DNA of 64,000 nucleotides from JACMLX01 sp031374935 (GTDB lineage: Bacteria; Gemmatimonadota; Gemmatimonadetes; Gemmatimonadales; Gemmatimonadaceae): assembly GCA_031374935.1 (NCBI GenBank), contig JANMHB010000072.1, positions 1 through 64,000 of the forward strand, written 5' to 3'. The translations under genes and the position numbers were made by a program. Of the stretch, positions 38,884 through 47,569 are shown in pieces; positions within the stretch are counted from its first letter, which is position 1; each line of letters starts with the position of its first letter. The notes under the pieces were generated by a model. The model had not been told where the DNA came from. It saw nothing but the letters and a program-made list of their open reading frames with translations, and ran no database searches.

Positions 38884-39674
38884 CAACGACCCTCGAACGT
38901 CGGCTTTCGCTTCTCGATGAAGGCGCGCACACCCTCAGCGTAGTCCGCCGTCCGCCCCGCTTCCCGCTGCAGCGACACCTCCAGTGCCAGCTGTTCATCG
39001 AGCGAGTGCGCGAGCGAGGCGTTCAGGCCACGCTTGGCGATGCCGAGACCACGCGTCGGCATTCCCGCCAGCCGGAGCGCGAGGGCCGTGGCCCGATCCA
39101 GCAGTTCCACATCGGGCACCACCTCGAAGACCAGCCCCCATTCCTTCGCCTGCGCCGCCGGCAGCTTGTCGCCGAGCATCGTCAACGCCGCCGCACGTTG
39201 GAGCCCGACGATGCGCGGCAGGATGAACGTGCCGCCGCTGTCCGGGATCAAGCCGATCTTCGCAAAACTCTGGATGAACGTGGCGCCCTCACCCGCCACC
39301 GTGATGTCGCAGGCGAACGCCAGATTCGCACCGGCGCCAGCCGCAACACCATTCACCGCACATACCACCGGCTTCTCGAGGTGTCGGATGGCGCGGATGA
39401 TCGGATTGTAGTCGCGCTCGACGACGTCACCGAGATCAGGCATCACCCCGGCCGCATCCGGCAGGACCTCTGCCAGATCCTGACCGGCGCAGAACGCGCG
39501 CCCGTTCGCGGCGACGAGCACGGCACGGATCGTCGCGTCCTCGGCCGCCCGCGTCAGCGCGTCGAGCAACGCTGCCGCCATGGCGCGATTGAAGCTGTTC
39601 AGTACCTGCGGACGATTCAGCGTCAGCTGCAGCACACCATCTCGTCGCTGCGACAGGATCAGGTCGGATTCCAT
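38883..39674 (-). CDS. paaG: 1,2-Epoxyphenylacetyl-CoA isomerase
   Basis: 263 aa from the ATG at 39674. Crotonase fold: ANGRAFCAGQDLAEVLPD and VICAVNGVAAGAGA-like VVCAVNGVAAGAGANLA, then FAKIGLIPDSGGTFILPR with the catalytic acidic residue. GRAFCAGQDL plus the PDLGDVVERDYNP segment match PaaG rather than PaaF. Probable first gene of paaGHIJYZK; the promoter should lie in the 170-185 bp divergent gap to the E1 gene. Confidence 0.9.
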   Translation of the reverse strand: MESDLILSQRRDGVLQLTLNRPQVLNSFNRAMAAALLDALTRAAEDATIRAVLVAANGRAFCAGQDLAEVLPDAAGVMPDLGDVVERDYNPIIRAIRHLEKPVVCAVNGVAAGAGANLAFACDITVAGEGATFIQSFAKIGLIPDSGGTFILPRIVGLQRAAALTMLGDKLPAAQAKEWGLVFEVVPDVELLDRATALALRLAGMPTRGLGIAKRGLNASLAHSLDEQLALEVSLQREAGRTADYAEGVRAFIEKRKPTFEGR

Positions 39675-39859
39675 CGGAAGTGCGCGTGGTCGAGGATCAG
39701 CGGGTGATCGCGGCCGGGGCCGCAATCCGGCAGTAGGCAATATACCGTTGCGCACGCCAACCGCTGCGGGCCAGCGCCTCCCCTTCCCAGTCTCATGGCG
39801 CCACATTTGTCGGAGTCGCGGCCAGGCCGCCCACTTCCGCTCCCGTGACGTTCGCAACC

Positions 39860-41977
39860 ATGTCGCTCGACCAATTCGATTCGTCCGCCTGGCCTGTGGA
39901 CATGCGCTTCGACTGGCGCCGCATCGCCTGGACCGCCATGGTCTCTCGCGCGCTGGACGACCTCGAGGAAACGGCCAACCGCAATCGGGCGATGGTGCCG
40001 CGCGAGCATCAGGTGCTGTACCAGTTCTCGGCCCGTGGCCACGACGTGGCGCAGAGCATTCTCGGGTCGCTGCTCGGTCACCCGCACGATGGCGTCGGCG
40101 CGTACTACCGTTCGCGACCGCTGCTGCTCTCGCTCGGCCTCCCGATCGCCGACGCGCACGGCAGCCCGCTCGGTCGCGCCGGTGGCTTCAGCGATGGCCG
40201 CGACATTGGCGTGGTCTGCAACCGGCCGGGGTGGAACGGTGCCACCGTCTTGCCGATGGCGGGCGATGTCGGTGCCCAGTTCACTCCAAGCATCGGCTGG
40301 GCGCAGGCGATCACCTACCGCCGCAACACGCTGGGCGATCAATCGTACATCGGCGCCATCGGTGTGGCCCTTGGCGGTGACGCGAGCGTGGCCACCAACG
40401 GGTTCTGGTCGGCACTGACGGTGGCGACGACGCTCCGACTGCCGATGCTCTTCTACATCGAGGACAATGGACTCGGCATCTCAGTGTCCGGCGAGATGCA
40501 GACGCCCGGTGGTGACATTGCTGCCAATCTTGGCTCATTCCGCAACCTGTTCATCCGCAATGGCGACGGATGCAACCCCGCGCAGTCGGCGGAACTGATC
40601 GCTGAATGCGTCTCGCATGTTCGCAGCGGCGCAGGTCCGGCGCTGGTTCGCCTGACGGTACCCCGACTGAGCAGCCATTCCGGGCCGGATAATCAGCGCG
40701 GATACCGCACCGACGCCGAACTGGATGCCGACCTGGCGAGGGATCCACTGCCACGGCTGCGGGAACATCTCGTGCCTGGGTTCATGTCACCCGCAGAATG
40801 GGACACCCTGGAGCAGGACGTAGCGCAGGCCGTCGAGTCGGGGGTATCACAAGCACGCGAGCGCGGTGCGCCGCTGGCCGGCGACGTTCGCCGATTCGTG
40901 TATGAGGAATCACCGCGTGCCGATGACGTCCAGACGTTCGGGGGGCTGACGCGTGACGAGCGGGCTGCACTTCCGGCGACTGACGTCGCCGCCGATGATG
41001 GTGAGATGTTGCGCTTGGCCGAGGCCGTGAAACGCACGCTGGCGGTGGAGCTGGCGCACAATCCGAAAGTCCTGGTGTTCGGCGAAGATGTGGGTCGCAA
41101 GGGCGGCGTCCATCTCGTCACGGAAGGGCTGCAGAAGCGCTTCGGCAGCGACCGTGTCTTCGACACCAGCCTGTCCGAGGAGGGGATCATCGGCCGCGCG
41201 GTGGGCATGGCGGTGAACGGCCTGATGCCAGTGGCCGAAATTCAGTTCCGGAAGTACGCCGACCCGGCGCACGAACAGTTGAACAACTGCGGCACCATGC
41301 GGTGGCGGACGGCCAACCAGTTTGCTGCGCCGATCGTGGTGCGAATGCCCGGCGGCTTCGGCAAGGACGTTGGCGACCCATGGCACTCGCTCTCTGGTGA
41401 AGTCACCTGGGCGCACGCCATCGGATGGCAGGTGGCGATGCCGTCGAACGCCGCTGATGCCGTCGGGCTGCTGCGTGCGGCGATGCGAAGCGGCAATCCA
41501 ACCATCTTCTTCGAGCACCGATCGCTGCTGATGACGAGCGACGGCAGTGCGCGCTATCCCGGCGACGACTACGTGTTGCCATTCGGCCGCGCCAACCGAC
41601 TCCGCGAGGGCGACCGGGTCACGCTGGTGACGTGGGGCGCCATGGTGCATCGTTGCGTCGAAGCCGCCGATCGCTTTCCGGGACGTGTCGATCTGCTCGA
41701 CCTGCGCACGATCATGCCGTGGGATCGCGTTGCGGTGCTGGAGTCGGTGATGCGCACCGGGATCTGCCTGATCGTGCACGAGGATACGATGACCGCTGGA
41801 TTCGGCGCCGAGATCGCGGCGGTCGTAGCGCAGGAGGCGTTCTGGGCCCTCGACGCGCCGGTGGAACGGCTGGCCGTGCCTGATGTACCGATGCCCTACC
41901 ACGAAGTGTTGCTGGCCGCCGTGCTCCCTGATGCGGACCGGATCGCGGCCCGCATCGACACGCTGCTGCGGACCTGA
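39860..41977 (+). CDS. Fused alpha-beta E1 of a branched-chain-type 2-oxoacid dehydrogenase
   Basis: 705 aa from the ATG at 39860 (a GTG at 39845 would add five residues). The N-terminal half is E1 alpha: the thiamine-binding stretch GDASVATNGFWSAL...EDNGLG; the C-terminal half is E1 beta (KVLVFGEDVGRKGGVHLVTEGL, FDTSLSEEGIIGRAVGMAVNG, YHEVLLAAVLPDADRI). It decarboxylates a 2-oxoacid, most likely branched-chain, on TPP and passes the acyl group to E2. No E2 or E3 gene lies in the window. It sits between the two paa operons, on the opposite strand. Confidence 0.9.
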   Translation: MSLDQFDSSAWPVDMRFDWRRIAWTAMVSRALDDLEETANRNRAMVPREHQVLYQFSARGHDVAQSILGSLLGHPHDGVGAYYRSRPLLLSLGLPIADAHGSPLGRAGGFSDGRDIGVVCNRPGWNGATVLPMAGDVGAQFTPSIGWAQAITYRRNTLGDQSYIGAIGVALGGDASVATNGFWSALTVATTLRLPMLFYIEDNGLGISVSGEMQTPGGDIAANLGSFRNLFIRNGDGCNPAQSAELIAECVSHVRSGAGPALVRLTVPRLSSHSGPDNQRGYRTDAELDADLARDPLPRLREHLVPGFMSPAEWDTLEQDVAQAVESGVSQARERGAPLAGDVRRFVYEESPRADDVQTFGGLTRDERAALPATDVAADDGEMLRLAEAVKRTLAVELAHNPKVLVFGEDVGRKGGVHLVTEGLQKRFGSDRVFDTSLSEEGIIGRAVGMAVNGLMPVAEIQFRKYADPAHEQLNNCGTMRWRTANQFAAPIVVRMPGGFGKDVGDPWHSLSGEVTWAHAIGWQVAMPSNAADAVGLLRAAMRSGNPTIFFEHRSLLMTSDGSARYPGDDYVLPFGRANRLREGDRVTLVTWGAMVHRCVEAADRFPGRVDLLDLRTIMPWDRVAVLESVMRTGICLIVHEDTMTAGFGAEIAAVVAQEAFWALDAPVERLAVPDVPMPYHEVLLAAVLPDADRIAARIDTLLRT

Positions 41978-41990
41978 GCACGCCTCGGCA

Positions 41991-42013
41991 GGCGTCGCTC
42001 GTCACGCGACGCC
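41991..42013. terminator. Bidirectional terminator hairpin
   Basis: 8-bp perfect stem GGCGTCGC (41991-41998) with GCGACGCC (42006-42013), extended by an outer CTCGG.../CGAG pairing; 7-nt loop. It lies in the 58-bp gap between the convergent E1 and small membrane protein genes. Confidence 0.7.
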
Positions 42014-42035
42014 CGAGTGATCGGTGTTCGCAGTG

Positions 42036-42416
42036 TCAGGCCGATGCCGGCCTGTTCATCATCCGGCCGAGAAGCCCCCCGACACTGCCACCGACGGCGC
42101 CGGAAATTGCGGGAAAGAGGATCTGCACGACTTCGAAGCCGGGCCACTGTCCGGTCGCCACGGCCAGCAATCCGCCAACGACACTGGTCACCCCGCCTGC
42201 AATGGCGCCGTTGGTGGCAATGCTGGCAGCGCCCGCACCCGGCGAATTCCTGGCGACGACTGCACCGGTGACGGCGGCGAGCACAGTGCCGCACAGCGCA
42301 AAGAAGTTCGGCATCGCGCCAATGGACGGCACCAGCTTGCCAACCAGCACCATGACCGCCTGCATCACGACGCCTGTCAGCATGGACTTCCCGAGCGGGT
42401 TGGAACCCATGGTCAT
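42036..42416 (-). CDS. Small hydrophobic membrane protein of unknown function
   Basis: 126 aa from the ATG at 42416. About three hydrophobic segments (LTGVVMQAVMVLVGKLVPSI, FFALCGTVLAAVTGAVV, GAIAGGVTSVVGGLLAVATG) followed by a Gly-rich helix ending GGLLGRMMNRPASA. No family recognised. It follows paaD by 124 bp on the same strand, but nothing ties it to phenylacetate metabolism. Confidence 0.75.
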   Translation of the reverse strand: MTMGSNPLGKSMLTGVVMQAVMVLVGKLVPSIGAMPNFFALCGTVLAAVTGAVVARNSPGAGAASIATNGAIAGGVTSVVGGLLAVATGQWPGFEVVQILFPAISGAVGGSVGGLLGRMMNRPASA

Positions 42417-42540
42417 GCTCCTGGACTGGGGACACCCACGCCGAGCGACCGGCGCTCGATGCGGTGTGCAACAGTTCGGCCGGGACCGTCCGCTGTCAAG
42501 CGAATCTCACAGCTCTCTGACGTTCGCGTCGACGTGCAGA

Positions 42541-43056
42541 TCAGATCGCCTTGAATTCCTCGAACGGCTGCCGGCAGCTGCGGCACCAGCAGAGCGACTT
42601 GCAGGCGGTGGTGCCGAATTCGCTGCGGATCTCGGTGTCGAAGGAATCGCAGTACGGGCACTGGACGGCGGGACGCGCACGCATCAGCTGCACCAGTCCA
42701 CCCGACTCCGCTCGGCCCGGAGGGGCGATCCCGTAGGCCTTCAGCCGGGCACGCGCATCGGGTGAGATCCAGTCGGTGGTCCACGGTGGTGAGAAGGTCG
42801 TCTTCACCTGCACGTACTCGATCCCGGCAGCCGTGATGGCATCGGCGATGTCGCGCTCGATGACGAGGATGGCCGGGCATCCGGAGTAGGTCGGTGTCAC
42901 GGTCACGGTCACGACGCCCGCCTCGTCGATCGCGACGTCGCGCACGATGCCCAGGTCGCGCACGCTCAGCACCGGCACCTCCGGGTCCATCACCGAGTCG
43001 AGGATCGACCACACCTCGTCGACCGTCGGCACCGCCGTGCGCTTCTGCGTTACCAC
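42541..43056 (-). CDS. paaD: PaaD, MIP18-family iron-sulfur maturation factor for the epoxidase
   Basis: 171 aa from a GTG at 43056 that overlaps the paaC stop (GTGGTAA). N-terminal DUF59/MIP18 domain: SVMDPEVPVLSVRDLGIV and VTVTPTYSGCPAILVIERDI. The C-terminal zinc-ribbon-like half has four CxxC-type cysteines (QCPYCDSF, ACKSLCWCRSCRQPF). Needed for a working ring epoxidase in other bacteria, probably by Fe-S insertion. Length matches PaaD (about 165-170). Confidence 0.95.
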   Translation of the reverse strand: MVTQKRTAVPTVDEVWSILDSVMDPEVPVLSVRDLGIVRDVAIDEAGVVTVTVTPTYSGCPAILVIERDIADAITAAGIEYVQVKTTFSPPWTTDWISPDARARLKAYGIAPPGRAESGGLVQLMRARPAVQCPYCDSFDTEIRSEFGTTACKSLCWCRSCRQPFEEFKAI

Positions 43057-43850
43057 TGCGCGCCGGGATGTGAGCGCGCCACGATCTGCATTTCGGCCAG
43101 CATGTGTCCGAGATGCTCCGAGTGGGCGCCCTGCCTCGCGGTGCGGCCCGCACGCAGCGGCACATCCGGCGGCAGCGTGAGCGTCGCGCGCTCCACGACG
43201 TCGCTCACGATGGCGATCCACTGCGCCTGCAACGCGGCAAGATCCGGCCCGATCCCCGCGGCCTGAGCGGCGCGGTCGATGTCGTCGCCCGCGAACAGCT
43301 CGGGTGTGAATCGCCAGAGCGAGTCCAGCGCTCGCTGTGCGCGGTCGTGGCTCTCACTCGTGCCGTCACCCAGCTTGAGCAGCCAGTCGCCGCTGTGGCG
43401 GAGATGATACTTCACTTCCTTGAGCGACTTGGCGGCGATCGCGGCCAGCTCCGGATGCGTACTGCGCGTGAGCGCGTCGAACACCACGACGGAATACACG
43501 TCGAACAGGAACTGGCGTACGATGGTGACGCCGAAATCACCATTCGGCTGCTCGACCAGGAGGCAATTCCGGAAGTGAATCTCATCGCGGAAGTACGCCA
43601 GCGCGTCCTCGTCCCGGCCGGCACCTTCGACATCGCCGGCGAGGTGCAGCAGCATCGTGGCCTGCCCCACCAGGTCGAGCGCAATGTTGGCGAGTGCGAT
43701 GTCTTCCTCGAGAATCGGCCCGTGACCACACCACTGGCTGACGCGATGGCCGAGGACCAGTCGATCGTCACCGAGGCGCAGCAGGAGTTCGAACAGGATG
43801 TTGGGTTCAGGCGGTGCAAGCGGCACCACCGAGCCGATTGGCCCACTCAT
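43050..43850 (-). CDS. paaC: Phenylacetyl-CoA epoxidase structural subunit
   Basis: 266 aa, ferritin-like helical protein that pairs with PaaA in the epoxidase complex. Typical segments: LLRLGDDRLVLGHRVSQWCGHGPILEED, YFRDEIHFRNCLLVEQPNGDF, LKEVKYHLRHSGDWLLKLGDGT. It has EXXH-like residues but is the non-catalytic subunit in known complexes. ATGA overlap with paaB; its stop overlaps the paaD start. Confidence 0.95.
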   Translation of the reverse strand: MSGPIGSVVPLAPPEPNILFELLLRLGDDRLVLGHRVSQWCGHGPILEEDIALANIALDLVGQATMLLHLAGDVEGAGRDEDALAYFRDEIHFRNCLLVEQPNGDFGVTIVRQFLFDVYSVVVFDALTRSTHPELAAIAAKSLKEVKYHLRHSGDWLLKLGDGTSESHDRAQRALDSLWRFTPELFAGDDIDRAAQAAGIGPDLAALQAQWIAIVSDVVERATLTLPPDVPLRAGRTARQGAHSEHLGHMLAEMQIVARSHPGAQW

Positions 43851-44197
43851 AACACACGGACGCCGCGCGGCGCCTTGTAGAACTGCGGATGCCGATAGGC
43901 CTTCGATGCGCCCGGCTCGAAGAACGGTCCGCTGTCGCCCGGGCTCGAGGCAGCAATCGCCGCCGCCGGCACCACCCAGAGTGAAATCACGCCGCCGCGG
44001 CGTGCATAGACGTCACGCGCATTCTGCAGCGCCTGTTCTTCATCCACCGCATGCAACGAACCGGCATGTTCGTGAGGCGCGCCCTGTGCACTCTGCGTGA
44101 AGACCTCCCACAACGGCCACTGCCCATCCGACGGCAGCGCGGCCGCCTGCGCCGCCAGCGAAGCTGCGGCCGGCGAGTGACCTGCCTGTTCTGACAT
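43847..44197 (-). CDS. paaB: Phenylacetyl-CoA epoxidase subunit PaaB
   Basis: 116 aa from ATG 44197; a GTG at 44203, overlapping the paaA stop, is an equally possible start. Core: WPLWEVFTQSAQGAPHEHAGSLHAVDEEQALQNARDVYARRGG, the PaaB signature split over this stretch. Small bridging subunit of the epoxidase. Ends with an ATGA overlap into paaC. Confidence 0.95.
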   Translation of the reverse strand: MSEQAGHSPAAASLAAQAAALPSDGQWPLWEVFTQSAQGAPHEHAGSLHAVDEEQALQNARDVYARRGGVISLWVVPAAAIAASSPGDSGPFFEPGASKAYRHPQFYKAPRGVRVL

Positions 44198-44199
44198 GA

Positions 44200-45177
44200 T
44201 CACGCAGCGACCGACGTGTTTCGCGCGCGCTGCTTGGCCGCATACGCGCTGGCCGCTTCACGCACCCACGCGCCATCACGCTCAGCCTGACGACGGGTCT
44301 CGAGGCGTTCCCGATTGCACTGCCCATTGCCGCGCACCACCTGGTTGAACTCGGTCCAGTCGATCTCGCCGAAGTCCCAGTTCTCCGTCTCTTCGTTGTA
44401 CCGCAGCGCCGGATCGGGCAGCGTGAGTCCAACCGCAATCGCCTGCGCCACGGTCAGATTCACGAATCGCTGGCGCAGTTCGTCGTTCGATTTCCGCTTG
44501 ATGCCCCAGCGCATCAGCTCGGCCGAGTTCGGCGAATCCACGTCGCTCGGCCCGAACATCATCAGCGAGGGCCACCAGAACCGGTTCACTGCGTCCTGCA
44601 CCATCGCCTTCTGCGCCGGCGTGCCGGAGGCCAGCACCGAGACCATCTCGTAGCCCTGGCGCTTGTGGAAGTTCTCTTCCTTGCAGATGCGGATCATGGC
44701 GCGCGCGTACGGCCCGTAGGAGGCTTTCGCCAGCAGCGTCTGATTCACGATCGCAGCGCCATCCACCAACCAGCCGATCACACCCATGTCGGCCCAGCTG
44801 AGCGTCGGGTAGTTGAAGATGCTGGAGTACTTCGCGCGACCGTCGAGCAACTGCGCGATGATATCGGTGCGATCGGCACCGAGCGTCTCGACGCCGCAGT
44901 AGATGTAGAGACCGTGTCCCGCTTCATCCTGCACCTTGGCCAACAGGCCAACCTTGCGCCGCAATGATGGCGCACGTGTGATCCAGTTGCCTTCGGGCAG
45001 CATGCCCACGATCTCGGAGTGCGCGTGCTGCGACATCATCCGGATCAACTGCTTGCGATACCGCTCCGGCATCCAGTCCTTGGGCTCGATGCTCTCGCCA
45101 TTGGCAATCCGGGCTTCGAACGCCGCCAGCGCCGCCGGATCCTCGGGACTCGTCTCGATCGCTCGTGTCTGGGTCAT
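44200..45177 (-). CDS. paaA: Phenylacetyl-CoA 1,2-epoxidase catalytic subunit
   Basis: 325 aa from the ATG at 45177. Diiron ferritin-like oxygenase that epoxidises the CoA-bound aromatic ring. Iron-binding ExxH motifs: KVQDEAGHGLYIY and CKEENFHKRQGYE; also RAKYSSIFNYPTLSWADMGVIGW, typical of PaaA. First gene of paaABCD; only 68 bp separate its start from the divergent hydratase gene. No paaE reductase follows. Confidence 0.96.
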   Translation of the reverse strand: MTQTRAIETSPEDPAALAAFEARIANGESIEPKDWMPERYRKQLIRMMSQHAHSEIVGMLPEGNWITRAPSLRRKVGLLAKVQDEAGHGLYIYCGVETLGADRTDIIAQLLDGRAKYSSIFNYPTLSWADMGVIGWLVDGAAIVNQTLLAKASYGPYARAMIRICKEENFHKRQGYEMVSVLASGTPAQKAMVQDAVNRFWWPSLMMFGPSDVDSPNSAELMRWGIKRKSNDELRQRFVNLTVAQAIAVGLTLPDPALRYNEETENWDFGEIDWTEFNQVVRGNGQCNRERLETRRQAERDGAWVREAASAYAAKQRARNTSVAA

Positions 45178-45210
45178 GCCGGAATCTACCAACCGCCCGG
45201 GTACGGACAA

Positions 45211-45240
45211 TGGACGGCGCCCGAGGCACCGGTGTATTTT
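45211..45240 (+). promoter_or_regulatory. Possible promoter for a near-leaderless transcript
   Basis: TGGACG (45211-45216) and TATTTT (45235-45240), 18-bp spacing, resemble -35 and -10 boxes. Initiation 6-7 bases after the -10 would fall on the ATG at 45246. Based on hexamer similarity only. Confidence 0.35.
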
Positions 45241-45245
45241 CGGGG

Positions 45246-46034
45246 ATGGAACATCGGACTCCGGTACTATCGGCCTCAGTCGCTGGCGGCGAGGTCATGG
45301 TGGACATGGCCCTCGGCGTCGCGACCATCCGTTTCTCGCACCCGAAAGGCAATTCGCTGCCCGGGGCACTGTTGCGGCACCTCGCCCGGACCATCACCGA
45401 GGTCGGGCGCGACCCGGAGGTGCGGGTCATCGTGCTGCGCAGTGAGGGGACGGGGCCATTCTGTGCCGGTGCATCCTTCGATGAACTGGTGAACATCGCG
45501 ACGCCGGACGAGGGCGAACTGTTCTTCAGCGGCTTCTCGCAGGTGATCCTGGCGATGATCCGGACACCACAATTCGTGATCGTCCGCGTCCAAGGGCGCA
45601 CCGCCGGCGGCGGTATCGGCATCGCTGCGGCTGGCGACTATACCTTCGCCGTCCGGACTGCATCGGTGAAGCTGAGCGAACTGGCGGTGGGCCTCGGGCC
45701 ATTCGTCGTCGGGCCGGTCATATCGCGCCGGGTGGGGATGGGGCCGTTCATGGCGATGTCGGTGGACGCCGACTGGCGCGACGCAGCGTGGTGCGAAAGC
45801 CACGGACTCTTCGCCCGTGTACATGACACCGTCGATGGCATGGATCAGGCGATCGGAACACTCGCGACAACGCTCGCGGCGTCGAATCCCGAGGCCATGC
45901 GGCTCATGAAGGCCGTCGCCTGGCAGGGCACGGAAGCGTGGGACACGGTACTGGCGGAGCGTGCCCGCATGAGTGGCACGCTGGTACTGTCCGACTTCAC
46001 CCGACAGGCGATCGCGAAGTTCAAGGCGAAGTAG
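45246..46034 (+). CDS. Enoyl-CoA hydratase/isomerase family protein, possible PaaF counterpart
   Basis: 262 aa from the ATG at 45246. Crotonase fold: EGTGPFCAGASFDELV and VRVQGRTAGGGIGIAAAGDYTFA form the oxyanion-hole region; the second-half motif ELAVGLGPFVVGPVISRRVG differs from the PaaG version. The Paa pathway needs a 2,3-dehydroadipyl-CoA hydratase (PaaF) and no other candidate is in the window, so this gene, divergent from paaA, may do that. Methylglutaconyl-CoA hydratase-like activity is an alternative. Confidence 0.8.
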   Translation: MEHRTPVLSASVAGGEVMVDMALGVATIRFSHPKGNSLPGALLRHLARTITEVGRDPEVRVIVLRSEGTGPFCAGASFDELVNIATPDEGELFFSGFSQVILAMIRTPQFVIVRVQGRTAGGGIGIAAAGDYTFAVRTASVKLSELAVGLGPFVVGPVISRRVGMGPFMAMSVDADWRDAAWCESHGLFARVHDTVDGMDQAIGTLATTLAASNPEAMRLMKAVAWQGTEAWDTVLAERARMSGTLVLSDFTRQAIAKFKAK

Positions 46035-46038
46035 AGTA

Positions 46039-46077
46039 CGGAGCAGACTGCGCATCGGAGGCGCACCGAACGCTCCG
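46039..46077. terminator. Possible bidirectional hairpin
   Basis: CGGAGC (46039-46044) pairs with GCTCCG (46072-46077) and encloses an inner TGCGC/GCGCA hairpin, in the gap between the convergent hydratase and dehydrogenase genes. Weak evidence. Confidence 0.35.
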
Positions 46078-46101
46078 GGGCAGCACGCCACTGCCGCGGC
46101 G

Positions 46102-47295
46102 TCAGGGTACCTGACAGATGGCTTTCAGCGACCCTTCGAACGACGATTCGAAGTCGTGCTCGCGCAGGTGACGCATCGCGGCCTGCACCGGAGCCTCGAG
46201 TCGCGATGCCGCGGCAATCAGCGTGGCGATGTCGAATGGCACACCTTCTGTACGCGCGAGATACTCTTCGGCCGCCGTGAGGTAGCCCATCATGCCGCCC
46301 AGCTCCGTTGGCGCGTAGGCCTTGCGCGACCGGCGCAACAGCTCGGTGCCGGCCCGTTCGTCGGGCATTGCCAGATTCTCAGAGCCGCAGATCACTCGCA
46401 GCCGCTCGTTGGCTGCGATGAGTGTCAGTGACGCCATGTCGAGTGAGCCGCCGGCCGCATTCACCACCACGGCATCGAGTTCGCCGCGCAAGAGTTTCGC
46501 CTTGTCATCCGGCGCGTACACCGGAATTCCCATCGCAGCGATTTCGCTGCGGCGAGTCGGGCTGGCGTCCAACGCGCGGATCGACGTCCCATGCTCGATC
46601 AACCGTGTGAGCACGCGCGTTCCCACGTTGCCGCAGCCGATCAGCCCAATCGTCGCGCGGGCGATGTCGACGTCAACGCCGCGCAACATCGCGGCCAGCA
46701 CGTGGTAGTTGCCCTGACCGGTCGGCTGCGATGTGTCCGAGACCACACACCCGTCGAATCGTGCGTGCAGGTAGTCGAGTGACTTCGTGACGCCATCCGA
46801 CATCACGCCATGGCCGAGATCCTGCCCGGTGGTGATCCGGAACCCGCCGCGGGCTTCGGCATCGTGCAAGCAGTCGATGCTGAAGTCGAGCAGTGCCTCG
46901 TCATGCGGTTGCCCGACCCGGGCGTCGGCGGTGGGATGGAGCACACATTTGCCACCCACGATCGACGTGATGTCCCTGGCGACCAGCGGCCCGGCAATAC
47001 CCAGCAGCCGCGACCAGCCGACCTTTTCCTCCATCCCGACGGCAAGTCCCGCCGCCTCGCGATCGCTGTCGAACGAGGGGGTGTCAGTGCGCTCGGTGGT
47101 GGCGATCCGGAAGCCGCCGAGTGAGAGTCGGCCCGAGCCGGGCGCGGCGCAGGTCGCGATGCTGAGCTGCCAGCCTGAGACCGGGTGCCGGTAGCGGTAG
47201 ATCCAGACGTCCGCAGCCGCGCCGGACGAGCGGGCCCCAAGCAGTGCGGCGGATTCATGGGGGCCGAGCACCACTGGCACGAGCGATCGGGTCAT
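46102..47295 (-). CDS. Glu/Leu/Phe/Val dehydrogenase-family protein (divergent)
   Basis: 397 aa from the ATG at 47295. Probable NAD-dependent oxidative deamination of an amino acid. Family marks: GGFRIAT, a GM-x-x-K (GMEEKVGW) then IVGGKCVLHP carrying the catalytic-type GGK lysine, TTGQDLGHGVMSDG (catalytic Asp region), Rossmann motif GLIGCGNVGTRVL, VVNAAGGSLD and VICGSEN. About 13 residues are inserted between the two lysine motifs compared with leucine dehydrogenase, so substrate specificity is uncertain. Confidence 0.78.
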   Translation of the reverse strand: MTRSLVPVVLGPHESAALLGARSSGAAADVWIYRYRHPVSGWQLSIATCAAPGSGRLSLGGFRIATTERTDTPSFDSDREAAGLAVGMEEKVGWSRLLGIAGPLVARDITSIVGGKCVLHPTADARVGQPHDEALLDFSIDCLHDAEARGGFRITTGQDLGHGVMSDGVTKSLDYLHARFDGCVVSDTSQPTGQGNYHVLAAMLRGVDVDIARATIGLIGCGNVGTRVLTRLIEHGTSIRALDASPTRRSEIAAMGIPVYAPDDKAKLLRGELDAVVVNAAGGSLDMASLTLIAANERLRVICGSENLAMPDERAGTELLRRSRKAYAPTELGGMMGYLTAAEEYLARTEGVPFDIATLIAAASRLEAPVQAAMRHLREHDFESSFEGSLKAICQVP

Positions 47296-47569
47296 GCGCG
47301 GGATGGCGGGCTCGGGCGTGGGGGCGGCTGGTAGAACAGGAAGGCTAACAGGCGGCGGAGGGGGGGCACAGGGCAATGTCGGCACGCAGGCTGGCTGGCA
47401 CACGTCACCGAGCGGGCAGACGACCGAACAGACTCCCCGCCAAACGGTCAGTGTCGACAGCGCGCGTCTCGTAGTTTCATGAAGAGCATTTCACAGCGCG
47501 CGTCGTTTCGCATCGCTGGTTGCCGCTCGCCTCCGACGATACGTCAACTCCGAGGTCCGAAAGCCCGCC

